Shown here: positions 24,801 through 31,983 of the stretch, piece by piece | Layout: every line of letters starts with the position of its first letter | Numbering within the stretch: position 1 is the stretch's first letter | Source of the DNA: Antedon mediterranea | Lineage: Eukaryota; Echinodermata; Crinoidea; Comatulida; Antedonidae | Direction: 5' to 3' | Assembly: GCF_964355755.1 (NCBI RefSeq) | Contig: NC_092670.1 | Span: 32,353,795-32,413,794, forward strand | DNA length: 60,000 nucleotides | Translations under genes and position numbers: made by a program | The notes under the pieces: model-generated | The model's input: only the letters and a program-made list of their open reading frames with translations | What the model was told of the DNA's origin: nothing | The model's database searches: none

Positions 24801-27800
24801 AATATGTGTCTGACACTAGTAGCAACATTATGTATGCAACTGTAGCAACATGTGTGTGTGTCCACCTAGTAGCAACATCTATGTGTCAACAGTGTGTATG
24901 TTTTACGAGTAGCAACTTGTGTGCCACTAGAAGCAACATGTTTCTGACACAAGTAGCAACATTATGCATGCCACTGTAGCAACATGTGTGTGTCCACCTA
25001 GTAGCAACGTCTGTGTGTCAACAGTGTGCATGTGTTACTAGTAGCAACTTTTATGCCACTAGAAGCAATATGTTTCTGTCACTAGTAGCAACATTATGTA
25101 TGCCACTGTAGCAACATGTGTGTGTCCACCTAGTAGCAACGTCTGTGTCAACAGTGTGCATGTGTTACTAGTAGCAACTTGTGTGCCACTTAAAGCAATA
25201 TGTTTGTGACACTAGTAGCAACATTATGCATGCCACTGTAGCAACATATGTATGTCCACCTAGTAGCAACGTCTGTGTGTCAACAGTGTGCATGTGTTAC
25301 TAGTACCAAAATTGTGTATGCCACTGTAGCAACATGGGTGGAGGTGTGTGGTTGTGTCTGTCCTTCTACAGTAGTAGCAGTATGTATGTGTCACTAGTAA
25401 CAGAAACTGGATATTGCAAAATATAGCATGTCATGCCACTATTATAGCCAAATGCCGCTATGCAACAACATGCCTTAATATTATATGTAACATATGATTT
25501 ATATAAATCTCTACAAATCTCTCTAGACCACCTTTATACAGTAGTGTGTTTTACAGTCATCATTTTGTTTATTCTGCTACTTGTTATAAACACTTATTAA
25601 TCACATTAATAGCCAATAAATACTCTAATGACAATTAACCTATCTCTTTCTACTTCAACCATTATTTACTACCTCCTTATATGGCTAATTTACAGCAATT
25701 ACACTGTCTGGCTTTTCAACATATTAATATTGTATATATACATAAGGTCTGTGTATTGTGTGTATGGATTGTCCATAATATATTTATAACATGTCTAAAT
25801 TAATGTTTACATTTAATTTAAATGCAATTCAGTCATAACATCATATAATAAATAATCTTGAGAAGAAACCTCTATCTGGAGAGATGCCAACCTTTGGTTG
25901 AAATTGTAACAACAGGCAATATATTATGGAGACAGTTTGTAGGGTCTCATAGGAGAAGTATTGAGGGGAAAATATTTGGAACTGTTATGTAAAGTGTCAA
26001 ACTAAAATTGGAAATTTAAAAAAAAGAAATACAAAAACTATTACTTAATAAATACTCACTCTTGTAGAGTTCACTTTTGTTACTTTTTACTTATATTTGA
26101 TATTTTTATTTTTATTGTTTTATTCGCTAATTAGATATTATTTAAAGGGTAATGTGTTTAGGAGCTTTGGCTCGTTGCATAGCCCATTTTGTATCAAATA
26201 CCATGTTTTCCGTTCATTTTGATTTAGATTAAACTAAGTGAAATATTCTTGTAAAAAAAATACTGTATATATATAATAGTGATACAAAATAAATGATGTC
26301 TAGTGCCACAAATAATAATAATAGGTATCCACTTAATAGGAGTTGTACTGTACACAGTTTCTATAATGTCAGATTTATATCTGTATAAATCATCTAACTT
26401 GTTATTCCCATGCAATAGACTAATGGCAGCCATGCAATATATTTATCATCCTTTTGAATTTGATAATATTAATAAAGCAGTCAATTTTTTAACTCATGAA
26501 ATATTCTCAAAATCATAAACATTCATTATTTGTATAATTTATAATTTATGTTTTTAGAATTATTTGATTGATTTGTTTGTGACACATATTTTATAAATTA
26601 TACAATTAATGAATGTTTATGATTTTGAGAATATTTCATTAAGTTAAAAAATTGACTGCTTTATTTTTTATACGTGATATTTAACCAATCAGATTGCAAG
26701 AATACAATTAGGTGTGTTATAAATTATACTAACAAATTATGCAAAATTATAATGAAATGAATAATCTGTTTATAGGCAACATCTGCTCTGGATACAAAGA
26801 CAGAACGAAACATTCAAGCATCGTTAAACAACGTGTGCAACAACCGGACAACAATTGTTGTCGCGCATCGTTTGTCAACAATCATCAACGCAGATACGAT
26901 CCTAGTTCTTCAGGATGGCATGATCGTAGAGCGAGGGCGGTAAGTCACAAAGGCCAAATTTAGAAATTGTTTCTAATCTGATTGATTATGTGTTTATTTT
27001 GTAAAAGGTTTTGCCTTAGGTGTTGTGAATAATTTCCGTTGCGGATTGAATGTATGTTAAGCCATGATTTTGCGGTTGTTTGATAGTATGATTAAACTCT
27101 TTGACCTGTTGAGAAGGTGCTAATCTTTCTATACATTATATCCTCGGGTTGTATCATAATATGTATTTTATTCAGCAGTATGTAATTGCATGAGATAACT
27201 GGTTTGTTTAAATGTAAAGCCTATTCGTAATGAAATTGAGTAATTTTATTTAATTTATTTACTTTCTCACTTTCAGTTTGAATGTAATGTAGAATTTGAT
27301 GGTTTTAGTTTTACAGATACAAGAACTAGTTTTGTTTCCTTTATCTATTTAATCAGCATTATATTAATACAATAATAATTTACAATACAACACATCAAAA
27401 TAAACAATTTTGGGCAGGGACTGCTTAAGTATGTAACTTAAATCCAGACCTTTATTTAAAGAAATAATAAGTTAAAAACATCATTTTTTGGCCAAACATA
27501 AAAAAAATTATTTATAAAGCGAGGGAAAACCTTCATATGAATCTGAAATACCACCCAAAAAAGATTTGCTGCTTACAACTTGATATGCTTTGGTTTAGAA
27601 GATAGATGTTCTTATTCCTCATTAACATTGTTCCCAAAAGTAGCTGAAAATATCGTAATCTAACCTTTGATGGTTATGTCAAGCGCTGATGGTGTGGTCA
27701 ACTCTGAACTGTGAAAGTTTTCTCTAAGAAGTAGATGCAGTGGCGTAACACAGACGCCTAGGGCTCCTGGTTTAGGAACCTTAAGTGGTCCTCCAACACT

Positions 27801-28235
27801 GGAGGCTAAAGAACATTTTTAGCCTTTTTTAAAAATATTGTAATGCCTGTTTTTTTCCTCTGGGACCTGTTCATGGCCCCCCATAAATCATGGGTCTCTA
27901 GTGAGTGAGCGCTCATAGCCGTTATGCAACTGAGTACCGGTAGATGTTTGTTGTTTCCTCTTTATCATTTCAAGTTAATTAAATTTCAGAAATAAGTGGG
28001 CGGTTTAGAATTTATTCTGTGCTTGTGATGTTTATATAGAAATATAGTATATTAATTCTGTTTATTTATTTAGATATTTCAACTATTAATTTCCCCTTTA
28101 TTTTACAGACATGATGAATTGATTGAGATGGGTGGAATTTATGAAAGTATGTGGCTATCACAACTTAGTGCCGATGATGAAATGGGGGATCAGTTGAACC
28201 CAGATGACAATGGCTCAAATAAGAAAGACAAATAA
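9709..28235 (+). CDS. ABCB6: ABCB6-type ABC half-transporter, 18 exons, 5' incomplete
   Basis: Joining 9709-9895, 12748-12849, 13295-13397, 15109-15198, 15785-15906, 16499-16608, 16966-17031, 17531-17656, 18074-18150, 18913-18976, 19368-19453, 22513-22570, 23200-23304, 23572-23645, 24008-24108, 24270-24382, 26776-26939 and 28109-28235 gives one open frame of 624 residues with every phase matching. It begins in the linker before the core membrane domain and ends with a complete nucleotide-binding domain: Walker [11 protein letters not shown]-loop PQDT, signature LSGGEKQR, Walker B IVLLDE, D-loop SALD and switch histidine AHRLST. Conserved stretches such as [28 protein letters not shown] and NFFGTYYR fit ABCB6, reported to move porphyrins/heme or metal conjugates across organelle or plasma membranes. 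Human ABCB6 is 842 residues, so about 200 N-terminal residues (the extra membrane domain) are missing, presumably upstream. Exons match GT-AG except one GC donor at 24383. Confidence 0.95.
10199..10235. repeat. G-run cluster
   Basis: A 12-G run (10201-10212) is followed by CCCCGGGGGAGGGGGG. It could form a G-quadruplex. The flanking CAGTGG-GGCGCCAGG looks like a DNA-transposon end, but I found no partner end. Confidence 0.6.
10770..10848 (+). CDS. possible alternative first coding exon (uncertain)
   Basis: An ATG in a good context (ACCATGGCGG) opens 26 codons, [20 protein letters not shown] and onward, in a locally CpG-rich patch within an AT-rich intron. A GT at 10849 would end the exon in phase 1, exactly what the next ABCB6 exon (12748) needs. 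A product starting here would lack the first core membrane helix, which argues against a working transporter. The donor GTAGTG is weak and one in three random exons would match phase. It may instead be chance or another transcript. Confidence 0.2.
11098..11109. repeat. poly(G) run of 12
   Basis: Homopolymer G tract in an intron; length may vary between alleles or reads. Confidence 0.8.
11708..12540. repeat. 145-bp tandem array, six units, each with a DR1 motif
   Basis: TGACCCTTGACCT recurs at 11708, 11853, 11998, 12143, 12338 and 12482, spacings 145, 145, 145, 195 and 144. Units 1 and 3 match each other best, as do units 2 and 4, so there is a 290-bp higher-order unit. The 195-bp interval contains an extra internal duplication of about 50 bp (TTTACGAATGTTATAA to AAAATATTTTG). 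The array sits in the ABCB6 intron before exon 12748-12849. On the minus strand each unit carries AGGTCA-A-GGGTCA. Confidence 0.9.
12748..12849 (+). CDS. ABCB6: ABCB6 exon: lumenal loop and FLQGGG
   Basis: Encodes [18 protein letters not shown] and then a membrane segment ending FLQGGGF, a hallmark of ABCB6 and HMT1-like half-transporters. Phase 1 at both ends. Confidence 0.92.
13295..13397 (+). CDS. ABCB6: ABCB6 exon: membrane domain
   Basis: Encodes [20 protein letters not shown] and onward to LFAHLHG. Phase 1 to 2. Confidence 0.92.
13460..13764. mobile_element. MITE with about 60-bp inverted ends
   Basis: TTTCCTATGAGGTTAAGGCA and about 40 further bases near 13465 are mirrored in reverse complement at about 13706-13764 (ending TGCCTTAACCGCATAGGAAG). 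The roughly 190-bp centre is non-coding. It lies in the ABCB6 intron after exon 13295-13397. Superfamily not determined. Confidence 0.75.
14194..14215. repeat. ATA microsatellite
   Basis: About seven copies of a TAA/ATA trinucleotide in an ABCB6 intron. Confidence 0.85.
14500..14760 (-). repeat. SINE-like repeat fragment, minus orientation
   Basis: Read on the minus strand it contains GGTCCAGTGTACACAA, then CTTTAAAGAACC, ATCTTTCGAGACGAGTAGGG and GGTTACCCCGGTGTATT in that order. The same order occurs on the plus strand at 39600-39930. The two copies differ by a TAGGCCTA palindrome present only in the 39.6-kb copy. Confidence 0.6.
14847..15005. mobile_element. Harbinger-type MITE, family 1, copy 1
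   Basis: The ends AGCTTTGTCTACACTATCAA and ...AGTGTGGACAGAGCT are near inverted repeats flanked by TTA (14844-14846 and 15006-15008). The core has the family's ATGGTAGTGATATGACATCA segment. Three more copies lie at 22923, 28464 and 29069. Confidence 0.85.
15109..15198 (+). CDS. ABCB6: ABCB6 exon: coupling segment
   Basis: Encodes [20 protein letters not shown] and GTTSINSIL, the cytosolic loop that in this family contacts the nucleotide-binding domain. Phase 2 at both ends. Confidence 0.93.
15785..15906 (+). CDS. ABCB6: ABCB6 exon: two membrane helices
   Basis: Encodes [20 protein letters not shown] through [17 protein letters not shown], a pair of hydrophobic segments. Phase 2 to 1. Confidence 0.93.
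16499..16608 (+). CDS. ABCB6: ABCB6 exon: EWRTKFRR cytosolic helix
   Basis: Encodes [17 protein letters not shown] and [10 protein letters not shown], strongly conserved in ABCB6. Phase 1 to 0. Confidence 0.94.
16645..16705 (+). repeat. partial copy of the tRNA-SINE body
   Basis: GACACAACTTTGTGCTGGTT then CTGCATTATGGGAGTAAGTT matches the middle of the full SINE at 22598-22919. Neither the tRNA head nor the tail is present. Confidence 0.7.
16966..17031 (+). CDS. ABCB6: ABCB6 exon: [10 protein letters not shown]
   Basis: Twenty-two codons continuing [18 protein letters not shown], phase 0 at both ends. Confidence 0.93.
17531..17656 (+). CDS. ABCB6: ABCB6 exon: membrane helix
   Basis: Encodes [18 protein letters not shown] and the helix [18 protein letters not shown]. 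Phase 0 at both ends. Confidence 0.93.
18074..18150 (+). CDS. ABCB6: ABCB6 exon: VGDYVLF to NFFGTYYR
   Basis: Encodes [20 protein letters not shown] and FGTYYR, the last core helix region. Phase 0 to 2. Confidence 0.93.
18264..18650 (+). repeat. 5S rRNA-headed SINE (SINE3-like)
   Basis: Positions 18264-18376 follow 5S rRNA order: GTATGGCC, TTGTCTGATCACCAAAGTTA (box A region), then TTGGATGGGAGACCATCTGG (box C region) and GGGTGCTTTATATT. Many substitutions exclude a working 5S gene. About 270 bp of unrelated body follow without a clear tail. The structure fits 5S-derived SINEs (SINE3). It sits in sense in an ABCB6 intron. Confidence 0.7.
18913..18976 (+). CDS. ABCB6: ABCB6 exon: end of membrane domain
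   Basis: Encodes [20 protein letters not shown], the helix linking the membrane and nucleotide-binding domains. Phase 2 to 0. Confidence 0.92.
19368..19453 (+). CDS. ABCB6: ABCB6 exon: start of nucleotide-binding domain
   Basis: Encodes [16 protein letters not shown] with the aromatic of the A-loop (FHY) expected to stack on adenine. Phase 0 to 2. The next intron holds the large retrotransposon ORF and the intron after that the SINE. Confidence 0.93.
19476..21611 (+). CDS. non-LTR retrotransposon ORF2-like protein, 5'-truncated but open
   Basis: 711 open codons in sense inside an ABCB6 intron. The first ~17 residues look like intron-derived sequence; similarity begins near 19527 with [13 protein letters not shown], the last piece of an apurinic-type endonuclease. 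Reverse transcriptase follows: [33 protein letters not shown], motif [15 protein letters not shown] (residues about 378-391), [14 protein letters not shown] and the catalytic box KYVDD (about 464-468; most relatives have YADD or FADD). The thumb includes [15 protein letters not shown] and [16 protein letters not shown]. The lack of stops suggests a recent insertion, but without its 5' part it cannot move on its own. Style is CR1/L2-group; exact clade not determined. Confidence 0.9.
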   Translation: MYIDLLNFIIISFFNFGKNRPKLAPLGRSDHCCILLKPIHVIPTSNYTTCTIQPYRNSSVRSFGSWITAHDWCHVLDSQSTSVKTNEFLTVLNGKFADFFPVKSICHKKTDKPWMTPRIKRLIVERQLAFSSNHTQQWRRIRNSIQRAITHAKEKFYATSLKCLKSNSPARWHKGIVNLCNLKKKDTFNIPGLSTQAAVEVINQHFATICSELSALDITKLPSYLPASELPPVIYPGQVKSAIDKLNIQKAGHPEDLPIRLIKEFSFELSYPLADIFNSSLNEGNFPEQWKKATIIPVPKVPDANNCNDLRPISLTPIFSRIFESFLAEWVTNDIKNSLDSKQFGCRRGSSTSHYLVDLINSVVSDLEGGSKYLNLCAVDFTKAFDRVDHNVVINKLISIGVRPSILPTVCSFLLNRTCNTKVKGATSSNSNITCGVPQGTKLGPLLFLVLVNDVAEGTDRRWKYVDDLTLSEVVRSSDSQLLQDTLNQLDDWCLINRVLPKPSKCNVMRISFLKSDCPPPSFNLNGHDLKCVNHIKLLGVTLQDNLKWEMHIHDIVAKACRRLYTLIILKKAKAPSKDLLQVYTCYIRPLVEYACPVWHSSITKDQTKSIERVKKRALRIIYGMNYVSYESALKLSDLPSLVNRRVQLLLKFGKGIIKSDTFRSILPPVRDISRTLRSASKPLLKIPFGRTERFRSSPVPFLVRLINDEY
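21612..21830 (+). repeat. 3' tail of the retrotransposon
   Basis: The AT-rich trailer after the stop includes GAATAAATATACC near 21790, which may be its polyadenylation region or tail. The exact 3' junction is not resolved. Confidence 0.35.
22513..22570 (+). CDS. ABCB6: ABCB6 exon: beta strands before Walker A
   Basis: Encodes [19 protein letters not shown]. Phase 2 to 0. Confidence 0.93.
22598..22919 (+). repeat. tRNA-derived SINE
   Basis: The head has a box A-like GTGGCGCAGTGTGTTGG and a box B GGTTCGAATCC with tRNA spacing, but does not fold as a good tRNA. The body contains CACAACTTTGCGCTGGTTAC; the 3' end is AAGGGCGCTATATAAATG followed by a TTA microsatellite (22901-22917), the tail type shared with L2/CR1-like LINEs. 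It lies 27 bp after an ABCB6 exon. Confidence 0.88.
22923..23113. mobile_element. Harbinger-type MITE, family 1, copy 2
   Basis: Ends AGTTCTGTCTACACTATCAA and TTTGATAGTGTAGACAGAG, flanked by TAA at 22920-22922 and 23114-23116. It is longer than the other copies because about 60 bp of unrelated sequence replaces part of the centre. It abuts the SINE tail. Confidence 0.85.
23200..23304 (+). CDS. ABCB6: ABCB6 exon: Walker A
   Basis: Encodes [20 protein letters not shown] then [10 protein letters not shown]. The P-loop lysine and serine that bind nucleotide phosphate and magnesium are intact. Phase 0 at both ends. Confidence 0.96.
23572..23645 (+). CDS. ABCB6: ABCB6 exon: Q-loop
   Basis: Encodes [19 protein letters not shown] with the Q-loop glutamine. 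Phase 0 to 2. Confidence 0.95.
23762..23930. repeat. short CCAGGGTAG-type motif cluster
   Basis: CCAGGGTAG or close variants occur several times (for example near 23840, 23890 and 23910) in an intron. No coding or transposon signal seen. Confidence 0.4.
24008..24108 (+). CDS. ABCB6: ABCB6 exon: helical subdomain
   Basis: Encodes [20 protein letters not shown] then HKIQHFPEG. Phase 2 to 1. Confidence 0.94.
24270..24382 (+). CDS. ABCB6: ABCB6 exon: signature motif and Walker B, GC donor
   Basis: Encodes [20 protein letters not shown] and IVLLDE, with the catalytic glutamate as the last codon. The splice donor is GCAAGT, not GT; the nearby GTAAAA would break the frame. Phase 1 to 0. Confidence 0.95.
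24412..25445. repeat. minisatellite, about 131-bp units with TAGTAGCAAC cores
   Basis: Units contain GTCCACCTAGTAGCAACGTC, a CAACAGTGTGCATGTGTTAC segment and GCCACTGTAGCAACATGTG. CCACCT anchors recur at about 24862, 24994, 25127 and 25256. Earlier copies (24412-24860) are more degenerate. The array lies in the GC-donor intron of ABCB6. Confidence 0.9.
25446..26775. other. rest of the GC-donor intron
   Basis: AT-rich, without recognisable coding. It holds only the hairpin element at 26471-26665. The 3' end is a normal AG acceptor (TTTATAG). Confidence 0.6.
26471..26665. mobile_element. hairpin MITE with about 70-bp arms
   Basis: AATAAAGCAGTCAATTTTTT and about 50 further bases are repeated in reverse complement at about 26595-26665, with a short AT-rich loop. 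A degenerate relative may lie at about 17062-17110 (AATGAATGTTTAAGAGAATA). Confidence 0.8.
26776..26939 (+). CDS. ABCB6: ABCB6 exon: D-loop and switch histidine
   Basis: Encodes [32 protein letters not shown] and [10 protein letters not shown]. Phase 0 to 2. Confidence 0.95.
27738..27932. mobile_element. hAT-like MITE (tentative)
   Basis: CAGTGGCGTAAC at the left and GTTATGCAACTG at the right are inverted with two mismatches; CAGTGGCG ends are typical of hAT elements. An 8-bp target duplication was not confirmed; GTAGATG occurs on both sides but slightly outside the right end. Confidence 0.45.
28109..28235 (+). CDS. ABCB6: ABCB6 last coding exon
   Basis: Encodes [20 protein letters not shown] and an acidic then basic tail, ending TAA at 28233-28235. 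An AATAAA overlaps the stop codon (28231-28236), but use of it would leave almost no trailer. Confidence 0.95.
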
Positions 28236-28274
28236 AGAGCAACATAGGCAAGAATAATGTTAAAAGTAAAAAAT

Positions 28275-28324
28275 GATTGTCCCTTTGATAAGGTATGATA
28301 CCTTTTCAATGGAAAGGGACAATC
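28275..28324. repeat. 50-bp hairpin just after the ABCB6 stop codon
   Basis: GATTGTCCCTTT pairs with AAAGGGACAATC, and inside it AAGGTAT pairs with ATACCTT around a one-base loop. It begins 39 bp after the stop, so it is probably in the 3' UTR. It may be a tiny MITE, a structured UTR element or chance. Confidence 0.7.
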
Positions 28325-28463
28325 GACGTAAAGATTTTACATCTTTAAACACAACTAACATGCTCTAACCACATTTTCCAGAGCATTGATGATTCCTTAC
28401 TATATCCTCTTAAAGTTTCAGAAAAAAATGACCACTTCTCTGGTGTCCAACAGCCTAAACTAA

Positions 28464-28596
28464 AGCTATGTCTACATATCAAACTTTATGTGACAAAAAA
28501 ATGTGATGTGCCCATATATGGACATGATGATATCACTACCATATGTGGGTACATTACACTTTTTTGTCAAACTAGTTTGATAGTGTAGACAAGGCT
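28464..28596. mobile_element. Harbinger-type MITE, family 1, copy 3
   Basis: Ends AGCTATGTCTACATATCAAA and TTTGATAGTGTAGACAAGGC-T, flanked by TAA (28461-28463, 28597-28599). Confidence 0.85.
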
Positions 28597-28616
28597 TAAG
28601 AAACTGAAATAATGAA

Positions 28617-29066
28617 GCCTGGGTGTAATTTCAATTATGAGGTATTTAGTGCTTGTCTTACTACTAAGTATACAGGACTAGCATATCCTTTATTTTGGAG
28701 AAAACAAACCTGAGATTGATTTTGTGATATAATAGGGAAAGCTGAGTGTAATTTAAGGCGTTAATACTTGTCTGTATATACAAGACTAACATATTGTTAT
28801 CTTGACAGAAGAACTTGGGATAGATTTTGTAATGGAAGAAACTGAAATAGGAAAAGCTGAGTGTAATTTAAGGCGTTAATACTTGTCTGTATATACAAGA
28901 CTAACATATTGTTATCTTGACAGAAGAACTTGGGATAGATTTTGTATGTAAAAAACTGAAATAGGAAAAGCTAAGTGTAATTTCCAAATAATGAGGGGCA
29001 CTGTTCTAACTAAATAGTAGCATGTCATTATCCTAGGGAAAAAACTTGATATAGATTTTGTGCTCT
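28617..29066. repeat. 115-bp tandem array, four units
   Basis: Units start near 28617, 28741, 28856 and 28970 with GC(T/C)(G/A)-GTGTAATTT and end TAGATTTTGT. Units 2 and 3 are almost identical; 1 and 4 are diverged. Confidence 0.88.
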
Positions 29067-29068
29067 AA

Positions 29069-29209
29069 AGATCTGTCTACACTATCAAACTAGTTTGACA
29101 AAAAGGTGTGATGTGCCAAAATATGGTAGTGGTATGACATCACCATGTCCATATATGTGTACATCACATTTTTTGCCACAAAGTTTTATATGATAGTGTA
29201 GACAGAGTT
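29069..29209. mobile_element. Harbinger-type MITE, family 1, copy 4
   Basis: Ends AGATCTGTCTACACTATCAA and TGATAGTGTAGACAGAGTT, flanked by TAA (29066-29068, 29210-29212). Confidence 0.85.
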
Positions 29210-29519
29210 TAAGAAAAGAAATATATATATTCATATGAATGGAAAATACTGTAAATATATGTAAAAACTGCTACAAATATTTTAATTTAATGACTTAAGA
29301 TTTTCTATTCTATTTTTGTTTATCATAATATTGGTGGTTTTAAGAGCTTCAGCTACAATTGGTGATTTTGAGCCCACAAAATACATTAGTACAGTATTTA
29401 TAATTATATTAATTTTGGTATAAGCCTATAGTACACTTTTCTAGTTACTTTTACTTTTAACTATTACTTGAACCAGGTGTTCAGGTTAGGGTTGTATATA
29501 GATTTGAACAAATGTGTAA

Positions 29520-30445
29520 ACCTAGACTACACTGGCAAACTTTAGTTTGAAAACTTTAAGCTTGTCAAGAAAAGTTTTCCAAAGTTTGCTATTGTAGGCC
29601 ATCAAAAATCTTCAGCAAACAGTTTACAGTCGTAGACTTTAGTTTGCAAACTCGAGCAAACTGCGAGCTTGTCAAGTAAAGGTTTCCCAAAGTTTGCTAT
29701 TGTAAACTACAGTAGTTGACAAAGTTCAGCAAACTGCAGAAAACAAGTTTGCAGTTACAATTCTACACTAGCAAAGTTTGGTTTACAAACTCGAGCAAAT
29801 TGCGAGCTTTGTCAAGAAAAGTTTTCTAAAATTTGCTATTGTAAACTACAGTAGTTGACAAAATTCAGCAAACTGCAGAAAACAATTTTGCAGAATTCTA
29901 CACTAGCAAACTTTGGTTTGCAAACTCGAACAAACTGCTGAAGCTTGTCAGGAAAAGTTTTCCCAGAGTTTGCTATTGTAGACTACATTAGTTGACAAAG
30001 TTCAGCAAACTGCAGAAAACAAGTTTGCTGAATTCTACACTAGCAAACTCGAGCAAATTGCGAGCTTTGTCAAGAAAAGTTTTCTAAAGTTTGCTATTGT
30101 AAACTACAGTAGTTGACACAATTCAGCAAACTGCAGAAAACAATTTTGCAGAATTCTACACTAGCAAACTTTGGTTTGCAAACTCGAACAAACTGCTGAA
30201 GCTTGTCAGGAAAAGTTTTCCCAGAGTTTGCTATTGTAGACTACATTAGTTGACAAAGTTCAGCAAACTGCAGAAAACAAGTTTGCTGAATTCTACACTA
30301 GCAAACTCGAGCAAACTGCGAGCTTGTCAAGAAAGGTTTTTCCCAAAGTTTGCTAGTGTAGCCTACAGTAGTTGACTAAGTTCAAACAAACAAACAAACT
30401 TCAGAAACCAAGCTTGTGGAATTCTACACTAGCAAATTTAGTTTC
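29520..30445. repeat. tandem array, about 121-137-bp units
   Basis: CTACACTAGCAAA anchors at 29763, 29898, 30035, 30156, 30293 and 30424; the first units from 29520 are more diverged. Units are full of GTTTGC/GCAAAC inverted motifs (AGTTTGCTATTGTA against AGCAAAC), so each can fold. The anchor resembles the CTACACTATCAAAC end of MITE family 1, hinting that the array grew from such an end. Confidence 0.88.
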
Positions 30446-30526
30446 CAAACTCGAGCAAACCCGTAACTCGCTAACAAAAATTTGGTTTCATCTGTTTCAA
30501 TACACTACAAAAATGTTGACTGGTTC

Positions 30527-31109
30527 AAAAGATTTCACATTTCCTTCCCTAGGTCAGGAACCGTGAAAAGATTTCACATTTCCTTCCCTAGGTCAGGAAC
30601 CGTGTAAAGATTTCACATTTCCTTCCCTAGGTCAGGAACCGTGAAAAGATTTCACATTTCCTTCCCTAGGTCAGGAACCGTGAAAAGATTTCACATTTCC
30701 TTCCCTAGGTCAGGAACCGTGAAAAGATTTCACATTTCCTACCCTAGGTCAGGAACCGTGAAAAGATTTCACATTTCCTACCCTAGGTCAGGAACCGTGT
30801 AAAGATTTCACATTTCCTACCCTAGGTCAGGAACCGTGTAAAGATTTCACATTTCATTCCCTAGGTCAGGAACCGTGAAAATATTTCACATTTCCTTCCC
30901 TAGGTCAGGAACCGTGAAAAGATTTCACATTTCCTTCCCTAGGTCAGGAACCGTGAAAAGATTTCACATTTCCTACCCTAGGTCAGGAACCGTGAAAAGA
31001 TTTCACATTTCCTTCCCTAGGTCAGGAACCGTGAAAAGATTTCACATTTCCTTCCCTAGGTCAGGAACCGTGAAAAGATTTCACATTTCCTACCCTAGGT
31101 CAGGAACCA
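30527..31109. repeat. 39-bp minisatellite, 15 units
   Basis: Each unit reads AAAAGATTTCACATTTCCTT then CCCTAGGTCAGGAACCGTG, with CCTT/CCTA and GTGAAA/GTGTAA variants. GTGAAA-AGA-TTTCAC across unit junctions and TTCC-CTAGGTCA-GGAA within units are inverted, so the array is a string of small hairpins. One frame is open because 39 is divisible by three, but GTGTAA units place stops in it. Confidence 0.95.
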
Positions 31110-31319
31110 TAACATGCATAGAACAACAACAACAACACAATAATATTTTTATATTGTTATTTTCATAGTGTAAACAATATGGAAATATTAGCGCTAAAAA
31201 CTGCTACTAACTACCTCTTAAACCTGCATCGCAATAGAAAATAGTAGTACAACTTGAATAGAAATATTTACCCAGCCAATTTATTTATTACGTTGACCAT
31301 TGATAGAATTGACCCAGCT

Positions 31320-31675
31320 GATCTCCGGGTCAATTGTGGATACATACCATAAAACTGTAAGTACAATATAAAGTGTTTATGGACAAATAGGTTCATTAGC
31401 CCTGAGAATGTTGACAGTCGTAAATATTACAAATAAAGCTGGGGATTTTTTGTAAGTTATTTATAGAATAAAATAAGTATGATAAATATTTGATAATTTA
31501 TATTGAAATGACCGTCCAGGTCAATTGTGAAGTTATATATCATGTAACTAATATATTAAGTATGTACAAACTAGGTTCGTTAGAAATAAAGCTATGTTTT
31601 TTGTAGGTTGTTTATAAAAAGAAACAATGTTTAAGAAATATATCTTAATTTATATTAAAATATGGATAGTTAAGA
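31320..31675. repeat. diverged tandem duplication
   Basis: GGTCAATTGTG, then TAAGTA-AATA, ATAGGTTC(A/G)TTAG, AAATAAAGCT and TAATTTATATT(G/A)AAAT recur in the same order about 185-195 bp apart. The copies are strongly diverged. Confidence 0.6.
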
Positions 31676-31983
31676 CTTTAAAATGATGGTCGCCCTCCAA
31701 ACCGTGATGTTTATTTTTGAACTGTATTTGTTAAATCCCTGTAGGATTAAGAAATCGCAGGAATCAAGAGGCAGTTTCCATGAAACAGACAAAGATATGA
31801 CAAAAAATATATGTTCAGTAATTTACTACTACTGTACTATACTAAAAAGCTCTTGCTAGTTAAAAGCCCATTTACACTAGGATAATAACGATCGATAAAT
31901 AGATAAAATATGCTTTTTTTCCTACATAAAACAAACAAACAACATTTATGATGCCTTTGATAAAAATATATTTTTTTAATCCA

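Noticed and set aside
28231-28236. AATAAA overlapping the ABCB6 stop as the poly(A) signal
   Set aside because: Would leave almost no 3' UTR; more likely chance.
30527-31109. CRISPR-like regular repeat array
   Set aside because: Units are contiguous without spacers and the host is an animal genome.
30875-31168. 97-codon frame of 13-residue repeats in the 39-bp array
   Set aside because: Earlier units with GTGTAA put stops in the same frame; the ORF is a by-product of unit length.
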